Below are positions 33,361 through 40,288 of a DNA stretch of 44,235 bases, in pieces; position 1 is the stretch's first letter, and each line of letters opens with the position of its first letter. The stretch is from assembly GCA_009785345.1 (NCBI GenBank), contig WQWL01000015.1, forward strand, positions 1-44,235, in the 5' to 3' direction. A model generated the notes under the pieces. The model was not told where the DNA came from, did not search any database, and saw nothing but the letters and a program-made list of their open reading frames with translations. Position numbers and translations under genes: made by a program. Source of the stretch: Oscillospiraceae bacterium (lineage in GTDB: Bacteria; Bacillota; Clostridia; Oscillospirales; Oscillospiraceae).

Positions 33361-34818
33361 ATGAATACGAAAATGCACCTTGCGATTGATATTGGAGCGT
33401 CAGGTGGACGTCATATTTTAGGTTGGTTGGAAGAAGGCAAGATATATACAGAAGAAGTCCATAGATTTCAAAATGGAATGAAGCAGATGGGCGAGCATTT
33501 ATGTTGGGACATAGATGCTCTGGTCAACGAAGTGGTTACTGGGCTGAAAAGATGTGCCACATTAGGCAAAATCCCTGCAACTGTGGGAATAGACACATGG
33601 GGTGTGGATTTTGTCCTCTTGGATAAAAAAGGAAATATTGTTGGTCCGACGATTGCGTATCGTGATAGCCGTACCGATGCTATGGATATTGAGGTCAGTA
33701 AATGCATTTCTGAATCTGAGTTGTATTCTTATGTTGGTTTACAGAAAATGTTAATAAATACGATTTATCAGCTCATGGCGATAAAAGTTCAAACACCACA
33801 ATATCTAAATGAAGCAGCGCATCTATTGATGATGCCTGATTATTTGCATTATCGTCTTTGTGGTGTGATGAAAAATGAGTATACTATTGCATCTACGAGT
33901 GCTCTTTTGAACGCAGAATCCAAAACTTGGGATTATGAGATTCTAAAACGCTGTGGTTTTCCACAAGAGATATTTTGTGATATAGCACCACCCGGAACAG
34001 CTCTCGGTGGATTTACTGATGAGATTAAGGAAATTGTTGGGTTTGACTGCACAGTAATAATGCCACCATCACATGATACGGCAAGCGCATTTCTGGCTGT
34101 TCCGGCTAAGTCAGAAAACTCAGTGTATATTTCGAGTGGCACGTGGAGTCTTATGGGTGTCGAATTGACGAAACCAATTACAACAGAAGCTTCTCGTGTT
34201 GCCAACTTCACAAACGAAGGCGGTTATGATTATCGGTATCGCTATTTAAAGAACATCGCAGGATTGTGGTTGCTTCAATCGATACATAAGGAGATTGGAA
34301 ATAACATGGGGTACGCAGAGCTGGTTAAGTTGGCACAAGCTTCAAGTTGCAACTGTATTTTTGAAGTAAATGACGAACGCTTTGCCGCACCTGATAGAAT
34401 GGTAGATGCCATTCGTGATGCTTGTCTGGAGCAATGTACTGAAAGCACATGTACAGTGCCTGCCCCACAAAGTGTAGGCGACTTTGCGCGTAGTATCTTT
34501 TTGAGCTTGGCGAAATCATATGCTGATACAATGAATGATTTGCAAGAGCTGACCGGCACTAAATTTGACAGCATAAATATTATTGGCGGCGGCAGTCAAA
34601 ATGCATACTTGAATCAACTAACAGCCAATGTTTGTAAATTGCCTGTATACGCAGGTCCAACTGAGGGTACAGCACTTGGCAATATTGTGTCGCAAATGAT
34701 TGCATCAGGTGTATTGTCTGACTACAAAGCTGCAAGACATGCAATAAGCCAAAGTTTTGATATAAAATTATTTGAGCCTGAGCTTGATTTAGATTGCGGA
34801 TCAAGTCGAGGCTGCTGA
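33361..34818 (+). CDS. rhaB: Rhamnulokinase-like sugar kinase (FGGY family)
   Basis: The 485-residue protein has the FGGY kinase layout: LAIDIGASGGRHILGWLEEG (phosphate loop 1), VGIDTWGVDFVLLDKKG, AYRDSRTD, SHDTASAFLAVP and SSGTWSLMGVE (second domain), and INIIGGGSQNAYLNQLTANVCKLPVYAGPTEGTALGNI at the C-terminal adenosine site. It is closest by eye to rhamnulokinase, which makes L-rhamnulose 1-phosphate. The last residues (about CGSSRGC) and the stop are encoded by the dispersed repeat at 34793-34991. AGAGGA precedes the ATG at 11-base spacing. RhaA and RhaD are not present, so the natural substrate may be another ketose. First gene of a four-gene operon. Confidence 0.8.
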   Translation: MNTKMHLAIDIGASGGRHILGWLEEGKIYTEEVHRFQNGMKQMGEHLCWDIDALVNEVVTGLKRCATLGKIPATVGIDTWGVDFVLLDKKGNIVGPTIAYRDSRTDAMDIEVSKCISESELYSYVGLQKMLINTIYQLMAIKVQTPQYLNEAAHLLMMPDYLHYRLCGVMKNEYTIASTSALLNAESKTWDYEILKRCGFPQEIFCDIAPPGTALGGFTDEIKEIVGFDCTVIMPPSHDTASAFLAVPAKSENSVYISSGTWSLMGVELTKPITTEASRVANFTNEGGYDYRYRYLKNIAGLWLLQSIHKEIGNNMGYAELVKLAQASSCNCIFEVNDERFAAPDRMVDAIRDACLEQCTESTCTVPAPQSVGDFARSIFLSLAKSYADTMNDLQELTGTKFDSINIIGGGSQNAYLNQLTANVCKLPVYAGPTEGTALGNIVSQMIASGVLSDYKAARHAISQSFDIKLFEPELDLDCGSSRGC

Positions 34819-34991
34819 AAAAGTCCCATTTGTCATCCCGGGCTTGACCCGGGATCTATTACAAAGCTTGATTCTATCAGATTGCGGCTTCCTGAATCAA
34901 GTTCAGGACAGGCTCCGGCCAGCAATGACGATAGGTAAAAATATGCACTTTGTCAGCGACCTCGATCAAGTCCGCAATGACGGTGACGATA
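34793..34991. repeat. Composite palindromic repeat, copy D (inverted relative to C)
   Basis: The reverse complement matches copy C over most of its length: CCCGGGATCTATTACAAAGC, GATTCTATCAGATTGCGGC and GACGATAGGTAAAAATATGC are shared. The central palindrome differs: copy D has CCTGAA/TTCAGG around TCAAG where copy C has GGCCTCCGAGCC. It starts inside the kinase gene and provides its stop, and it ends about 35 bases before the SDR gene. Confidence 0.8.
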
Positions 34992-35025
34992 ATGGTTAGA
35001 TTATAATATTTTGGAGGGTATCAAT

Positions 35026-36162
35026 ATGAATAATAATGAACTTAACTTCGACATGGAACTTGCGTGTTCAATTGCTCCTGCTATTAGAATGTTGTATTCC
35101 AGTAATGGTATGGCAACAGTCAGATTTTTTTCAGATGAATTGTTAGCAAAAGACGATGAAGTAAACGAGTCGATAACCGCAAACACGCTTGTTGTTGATG
35201 ATGTTGCTAGTGTTGATGATGTGGCATCTGCATTTGAAGCATATAAGGCTGAGAATGGTCGAGTACCCGAAAAAGTTGCTGTAGGTGGGCTTGGTCAATT
35301 TCATATATGTGATGAAGCGGAAAGTGTCAATACGGGCAGGCTTGTCGGGAAAATAATTATTGTAACAGGCGGCGCTCAAGGATTTGGCAAAGGTATTGCA
35401 GAGTCGTTGGTAGCGGAGGGTGCACGTGTTGTAGTTGCAGATTTGAATTTAGATGGTGCTATGGCGTGTGCAAAGGAACTTAATGAATCACGTGGTGGAT
35501 CACAGATGGCGCTGCCGATGGAAGTTGACGTATCTAACGAAGAGTCGGTCAAACTTATGGTGCAGAAAACAATACTTTGGTTTGGTGGATTGGATGTACT
35601 GGTGTCAAATGCAGGTGTTTTAGTTGCAGGCAGCGTTAGTGATTTAACTAAAAAGAATTTTGAGTTTGTAACAACAGTTAATTACACAGGATATTTCCTC
35701 TGTACAAAATACGCTTCAGAGCCGATGAAAATTCAAAGTAAATATTCACCTGGATATTTGACTGATATAATTGAAATTAACTCAAAATCAGGTCTTGAGG
35801 GTAGTAATAAAAATTCTGCTTACGCAGGAAGCAAGTTCGGCGGTATTGGTCTTACTCAAAGTTTTGCTATGGAGCTTATAGAATATGGAATAAAAGTAAA
35901 CGCAATTTGTCCGGGCAATCTTTTAGATGGTCCACTGTGGTCAGACCCTGAACGCGGCCTTTTCAAACAGTATCTGGATTCAGGTAAGGTGACAGGTGCA
36001 AAGACTATTGAAGATGTCAGAGCATTTTATGAGGCGAAAGTCCCAATGGGGAGAGGCTGCACAATAACTGATGTTGCACGTGCAATATTTTATGTAGTAG
36101 AGCAACAATACGAAACCGGACAAGCAATCCCGGTAACAGGCGGACAAGTGATGTTACGGTAG
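35026..36162 (+). CDS. SDR-family dehydrogenase with N-terminal extension
   Basis: The C-terminal ~265 residues are a classical short-chain dehydrogenase: IIIVTGGAQGFGKGIAESL (cofactor site), VVVADLN, LVSNAGVLVAGS, catalytic Ser in IIEINSKSG, YAGSKFGGIG (YxxxK), and ICPGNLLDGPLWSDP. It resembles sorbitol-6-phosphate dehydrogenase and the dehydrogenase half of rhamnulose-1-phosphate aldolase fusion enzymes. The first ~110 residues lack a recognisable fold; RVPEKVAVGGLGQFHICDEAESVN looks like the linker of the aldolase fusion, so this may be a shrunken fusion. GGAGGG is six bases before ATG 35026. Probably oxidises or reduces a sugar phosphate in the kinase operon. Confidence 0.8.
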   Translation: MNNNELNFDMELACSIAPAIRMLYSSNGMATVRFFSDELLAKDDEVNESITANTLVVDDVASVDDVASAFEAYKAENGRVPEKVAVGGLGQFHICDEAESVNTGRLVGKIIIVTGGAQGFGKGIAESLVAEGARVVVADLNLDGAMACAKELNESRGGSQMALPMEVDVSNEESVKLMVQKTILWFGGLDVLVSNAGVLVAGSVSDLTKKNFEFVTTVNYTGYFLCTKYASEPMKIQSKYSPGYLTDIIEINSKSGLEGSNKNSAYAGSKFGGIGLTQSFAMELIEYGIKVNAICPGNLLDGPLWSDPERGLFKQYLDSGKVTGAKTIEDVRAFYEAKVPMGRGCTITDVARAIFYVVEQQYETGQAIPVTGGQVMLR

Positions 36163-36187
36163 TGGGATTTATGAAAAGGAGAAACAT

Positions 36188-37393
36188 ATGAAACACAAGC
36201 ATTTTGATAATTTGAATGCACCTAATAAAATGGAGAGACTTGAAGCGCTAGGAGAGCTAAAGCTTTTGTGCGATACAGGTGCGATAGACCCTCCGATAAT
36301 CGGAAATAATGTAAATAATCATATCCATACGACATATTCGTTTTCTCCATATTCGCCGACTAAAGCAGTCTTTATGTCATGGTTGAGTGGGCTTGCAACG
36401 ACAGGTATTATGGATCACGATAGTGTTGGTGGAGCAGAGGAGTTTATTGAGGCTGGGGACATAATCAATATGCCTGTGACAGTTGGATTTGAGTTGCGCT
36501 GTAGCCTAAAGGATACGCCATTTGAAGGTAGACGGATTAATAATCCTGACCAAATTTCCGTTGCATACCTCGCGATGCACGGAATACCTCATCATATGCT
36601 TCCTGAAGCGGAGAGGTTTTTAGCTCCATATCGTGAGAAACGCAATGTCAGAAATTGGAAAATGGTTGAAAAATTGAACGAATATCTCGAACCATATGAG
36701 ATTGAGTTAGATTTCCACAATGATGTGCTCCCGCTTTCACAATATTCAAATGGAGGTTCTGTGACTGAACGGCATATTTTATATGCATTATCTTCAAAGC
36801 TAACCGAAAGAGAGATGCCAAGAAATTTCTTGCTCGGACTCTTTAAAAGTCAGTTGGTACAGAGTTTTTATATAGATGCCGACAACGAATTACCACATAT
36901 CACAGATTTCATTAATCTTGCAGAAAGGCTAGGAGCAATTCCGGCATATGCATATCTTGGTGATGTTGGAGTTTCTGTCACAGGGGATAAAAAGACTCAA
37001 CAATTTGAGGATTCTTATCTCGATGAGTTGATTGAGTATTTGAAGAAAATCGGCATGAAAGCCATAACATATATGCCTGCACGAAATACAGATGAGCAAT
37101 TAACCAGAATCAAGGCTCTGTGTGAAGCGAACGGCTTATTTCAAATCTCAGGCGAAGATATCAATTCGCCTTTACAAAAATTTGTTTGTGAAAAAATTGA
37201 AACACCGGAGTTTAGCCATTTGATAGATTCAGCATGGGCGCTGATAGGACATGAAATTGCGTCAGAGCATGGACTTGAAGATGGAATGTTTTCCTCCGAA
37301 ACAATTGCAAAATTTCCAAACTTAAACGATCGCGTAGAACATCTTGCGAAGCTTGCAAAAGAGAAATATGACAAAAAGAGAAAAGTTGATTAA
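36188..37393 (+). CDS. PHP-domain protein (putative metal-dependent phosphoesterase)
   Basis: A 401-residue protein with PHP features: NNHIHTTYSFSPYSPTKAVFMSWLSGL near residue 43 (HIH metal ligands), GIMDHDSVGGAEEFIEAG (DHD motif), and VGFELRC. Further acidic and His ligands may lie in DFHND and YAYLGDVG. PHP proteins hydrolyse phosphoesters with two or three metal ions. GAAAAGGAG precedes the ATG. It is 25 bases after the SDR gene and 72 bases before the sorE-like gene, in the same operon. A role in dephosphorylating the operon's sugar phosphate is an inference; relatives include histidinol phosphatases and polymerase subunits, neither of which fits the context. Confidence 0.75.
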   Translation: MKHKHFDNLNAPNKMERLEALGELKLLCDTGAIDPPIIGNNVNNHIHTTYSFSPYSPTKAVFMSWLSGLATTGIMDHDSVGGAEEFIEAGDIINMPVTVGFELRCSLKDTPFEGRRINNPDQISVAYLAMHGIPHHMLPEAERFLAPYREKRNVRNWKMVEKLNEYLEPYEIELDFHNDVLPLSQYSNGGSVTERHILYALSSKLTEREMPRNFLLGLFKSQLVQSFYIDADNELPHITDFINLAERLGAIPAYAYLGDVGVSVTGDKKTQQFEDSYLDELIEYLKKIGMKAITYMPARNTDEQLTRIKALCEANGLFQISGEDINSPLQKFVCEKIETPEFSHLIDSAWALIGHEIASEHGLEDGMFSSETIAKFPNLNDRVEHLAKLAKEKYDKKRKVD

Positions 37394-37465
37394 ACAAGGA
37401 CAAATTTGCAGACATCTATCTTACTAATATTCAATATTGAGGCATTGAAAGGAATGGATTTTAAT

Positions 37466-38704
37466 ATGAAAACTAAGGCTGTCAGAATTTATGGGAAAAG
37501 CGATTTGCGTTTAGAGGAATTTGATCTACCGGAGATTAAGGATGATGAGATTCTTGCTTCTGTGGTGTCAGACTGCATATGCATGTCCAGTTATAAAGCT
37601 GCGATTCAAGGTCCGGCGCATAAACGAGTTCCTGATGATGTGGCGGAAAATCCCACAATAATAGGGCATGAATTCAGTGGCGAACTCATAAAGGTGGGAA
37701 AAAAATGGGAAAAAGACTTCACAGTGGGGCAGAAGTATTCTATTCAACCTGCGCTCAATTACAAGGGTTCTCTTGAAGCGCCTGGTTACTCTTTTCCGCA
37801 TATCGGTGGAAACGCAACATATGTAGTTATTCCAAATGAAGTAATGGAAATGAATTGTCTGCTTCCTTACGATGGGGAAGCGTACTTTTATGCATCTCTT
37901 GCAGAGCCAATGAGCTGTGTTATTGGTGCGTTTCATGCAAATTATCACACAACCACAGGTGTTTATGAACATACAATGGGCATTGTTCCCGGTGGTAATA
38001 TGGCGATACTTGCAGGAGCGGGACCAATGGGTCTTGGTGCGATTGACTATATTATTCACGCCGACCGCAAGCCCGGACTGCTCGTTGTTACAGATATTGA
38101 CGATACAAAGCTAAACCGTGCTGCAGAGGTATTAACAGTAGCGGAAGCAGCTGAAAATGGTGTACAGCTTGTATATATGAATTCGAGTGACCCTAATGAG
38201 TTGTTGAAATTAACAGATGGAAAAGGATATGATGATGTCTTTGTCTATGCTCCGGTTGCTCCATTGATTGAGTTAGCTGATAAAATACTGGGCAGAGATG
38301 GCTGCTTAAACTTTTTTGCCGGTCCGACAGATCCGTCGTTCACAGCATCATTCAACTTCTACAACGTGCACTATGCATCAACGCACATTGTTGGTACGAG
38401 CGGTGGCAATACGAATGATATGCTTGAATCTTTGGAAATGATGGCGCAAGGACGACTCAATCCTGCAGCAATGATAACCCATGTCGGTGGTCTTGACAGC
38501 GTTATTGATACAACGTTGAATTTGCCAAATATTCCCGGTGGGAAAAAACTGATATATACGAATATTTCAATGCCACTCACTGCAATTGATGAATTTGAAA
38601 ATATTGATGACCCGGTGTTCCAAAAGCTTGCAGAAATAATTAAAAAAAATAACAACCTTTGGTCTGCGGAAGCTGAGAAGTTCCTATTGGAACAGTTGGG
38701 ATAG
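37466..38704 (+). CDS. sorE: L-sorbose-1-phosphate reductase-like zinc dehydrogenase
   Basis: A 412-residue member of the medium-chain dehydrogenases that closely follows the SorE pattern: AVRIYGKSDLRLEEFDLPEIKDDEILASVVSDCICMSSYKAA, PTIIGHEFSGELIKVGKKW (GHE zinc motif), GYSFPHIGGNATYVVIPNEVME, and AGAGPMGLGAIDYIIHADRKPGLLVVTDID (dinucleotide site). SorE reduces L-sorbose 1-phosphate to D-glucitol 6-phosphate. AAAGGA lies 12 bases before ATG 37466; the frame is open from 37406. It is the last gene of the kinase-SDR-PHP-dehydrogenase operon, whose SDR could in principle carry glucitol 6-phosphate on to fructose 6-phosphate. Confidence 0.85.
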   Translation: MKTKAVRIYGKSDLRLEEFDLPEIKDDEILASVVSDCICMSSYKAAIQGPAHKRVPDDVAENPTIIGHEFSGELIKVGKKWEKDFTVGQKYSIQPALNYKGSLEAPGYSFPHIGGNATYVVIPNEVMEMNCLLPYDGEAYFYASLAEPMSCVIGAFHANYHTTTGVYEHTMGIVPGGNMAILAGAGPMGLGAIDYIIHADRKPGLLVVTDIDDTKLNRAAEVLTVAEAAENGVQLVYMNSSDPNELLKLTDGKGYDDVFVYAPVAPLIELADKILGRDGCLNFFAGPTDPSFTASFNFYNVHYASTHIVGTSGGNTNDMLESLEMMAQGRLNPAAMITHVGGLDSVIDTTLNLPNIPGGKKLIYTNISMPLTAIDEFENIDDPVFQKLAEIIKKNNNLWSAEAEKFLLEQLG

Positions 38705-38751
38705 TTCGCAATACTTTTTAATATAATGAAGTAAATCGCTATACAAAACAA

Positions 38752-38794
38752 AAGTTCGGCTAAAGTTGGAGCGACACCAACTTTAGCCGAACTT
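38752..38794. terminator. Perfect 18-bp hairpin, convergent terminator
   Basis: Arms 38752-38769 and 38777-38794 (AAGTTCGGCTAAAGTTGG and its complement) with a 7-base loop. The T-rich tail (TTTGTTTTGTATAG) is on the minus strand, where it would serve the lipoprotein gene; on the plus strand it still follows the sorE-like gene by 48 bases and has no U-run. Confidence 0.65.
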
Positions 38795-38855
38795 CAGTCA
38801 TTATTCGTCATGTATGTTATTTGCCAATCTTTACTTGATCTTCATGCATAGCTAA

Positions 38856-39011
38856 TACTGAACACCGATAGAAGAGTAGATAAGATTTTCGAGAATATTA
38901 TTCGTCTGGTGAGGCGGATGACGCGGCCTTACTATCGTAAGGCAAGGAGGACAACGATGTCAGACGGAAAATATTCCGAAAAGATGGCTACTCTTTTATT
39001 GGTGTTTAGTA
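38856..39011 (+). other. 156-bp structured element, possible non-coding RNA or MITE
   Basis: A nested hairpin without coding capacity. The outer arms, starting TACTGAACACCGATAGAAGA (38856) and ending GGTGTTTAGTA (39011), pair over about 50 positions. Three purine differences in the arms leave G.U pairs if the plus strand is transcribed, which favours an RNA fold on that strand. The centre holds GCCTTAC-tatc-GTAAGGC, flanked by 17-base strands closed by CGTCTG/CAGACG. The rest of the 38705-39036 gap contains only the hairpin before it. Confidence 0.6.
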
Positions 39012-39036
39012 TAAATATAGATATTTTAAACGGGTA

Positions 39037-39492
39037 TTAGTAACCAAGTAAATCAAAGATATCAGTAACATAGTCTCTGTTTTCTGCACTAGTGACTGAA
39101 ATGAGAATTGTGTTTTCAACACGAGTAATCATTTCAAAGCGACCACTAGTTGTTTGTCTAAAACGGCTAAAGTTTGCAATACTGGTTGAACTGTGAGATG
39201 AGGCACTTCCTCTTCCATCTTCGAAATTGCGTACAATACCATTATATGTCGATCTGGCATATTGTTCTGACCCAAAGACGATAAATTCTACTTCAAAAGC
39301 ACCGGTATGTGCAATAAACATACTTTCTATTTCAGGAACTTGTGCTATATGCGTGATGTCCTCTACAATATGACCTTCGGCTTCCATTCGAGATGTAAAT
39401 TCATTAGCAGACAACACCGTCAAGGGGCTACACCCTGTAAGTGCAATTACAGCAACAATAATTAGCGCAATCAAAGGGACAATACGTTTCAT
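39037..39492 (-). CDS. Small putative lipoprotein
   Basis: A 151-residue protein with a lipoprotein signal: MKRIVPLIALIIVAVIALTGC, lipobox LTGC at residues 18-21, so the mature protein would be anchored on the outer face of the membrane. The mature part (about 130 residues) is hydrophilic with no cysteine other than the lipid anchor. EFIVFGSEQYARSTYNGIVRNFEDGRG and ENTILISVTSAENRDYVTDIFDLLGY suggest a small alpha/beta domain. AAGGAG precedes the ATG. It is monocistronic, with a hairpin terminator downstream beyond the structured element. I do not recognise the family. Confidence 0.75.
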   Translation of the reverse strand: MKRIVPLIALIIVAVIALTGCSPLTVLSANEFTSRMEAEGHIVEDITHIAQVPEIESMFIAHTGAFEVEFIVFGSEQYARSTYNGIVRNFEDGRGSASSHSSTSIANFSRFRQTTSGRFEMITRVENTILISVTSAENRDYVTDIFDLLGY

Positions 39493-39638
39493 ATAGTTAT
39501 TCTCCTTCTATAAACTCAAAAATTCAAAATTGCAACATGCATGAAGCAAATTGTAACACGTTCAAAATTAAATGTCTATGTGATATTTTTTGACAATTCT
39601 ACAATGTTTTTGACAAACTAGTTACAGTATACAGGGGA

Positions 39639-39782
39639 ATGCTTGTGTGGGGACTCATTTTTGGTTCATTTTCGATGTGTTTTGCATCTTTTTTTATTGA
39701 CGAAGAAGAGGTGTTGATTTACTATAGATATGGGACAGTGTGTATTGAACAATCAATCATAATTTACACAAGTACTGTCTAG
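39639..39782 (+). CDS. Possible small membrane protein (about 45 residues)
   Basis: Short open frame in the otherwise empty 39493-39870 gap. It starts at ATG 39639 or, more likely, GTG 39645, which is seven bases after AGGGG. It would encode one hydrophobic segment (LIFGSFSMCFASFFI) followed by a polar tail with DEEEVLIYYRYG. A promoter is not clear. It may be a real small protein or chance; nothing else is recognisable in this gap. Confidence 0.25.
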   Translation: MLVWGLIFGSFSMCFASFFIDEEEVLIYYRYGTVCIEQSIIIYTSTV

Positions 39783-39870
39783 AAAAATAAAGCAGTCGGT
39801 AAGTTGGAAAAGTTTGAATAAAATATAGTTGTTTTGTGACAGAACTTAGCGAAAGGAATTATCATTAACT

Positions 39871-40284
39871 ATGCCAAAAATATTACGCCCCAGAGAAATG
39901 AATAAATGTCTTGGTTGTTTTTCATGTATGACAGTATGTGCAGCGACCGGACAGAAAAATCACTCCCTTGTAAAAAGTGCAATCAAAATACGCACAACAG
40001 GAGGGATGGATAGTAGCTTCATTGCAATTGTGTGCCTTGCTTGTCAAGAACCTGCGTGTATGGAAGTCTGCCCAAGTGATGCCCTTGAGTTGCGTGACGG
40101 TGGTGGTGTGCTATTAGTCCCTGATAAATGCATCGGATGTCGACAATGTGAAACTGCATGTATAATGCGTGCTGTGAATTTTGATGAAGAGACAAAGAAA
40201 CCAATAATATGTCGCCACTGCGGAATTTGTGCACGTTTTTGTCCACATGATTGCCTCCAGATGGTGGAAGCGAGTGAGGTGTGA
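39871..40284 (+). CDS. Polyferredoxin, electron partner of the aldehyde oxidoreductase
   Basis: A 137-residue iron-sulfur protein with four cysteine groups: CLGCFSCMTVC, CLACQEPACMEVCP, CIGCRQCETAC and CRHCGICARFCP. This suggests four [4Fe-4S] clusters, as in the electron-transfer subunits next to tungsten oxidoreductases and formate dehydrogenases. No signal peptide, so cytoplasmic. AAAGGA lies 13 bases before the ATG. The gene ends four bases before the start of the aldehyde ferredoxin oxidoreductase, so it very probably receives the electrons of that enzyme and passes them to ferredoxin or NAD-linked partners. Confidence 0.88.
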   Translation: MPKILRPREMNKCLGCFSCMTVCAATGQKNHSLVKSAIKIRTTGGMDSSFIAIVCLACQEPACMEVCPSDALELRDGGGVLLVPDKCIGCRQCETACIMRAVNFDEETKKPIICRHCGICARFCPHDCLQMVEASEV

Positions 40285-40288
40285 GCAG

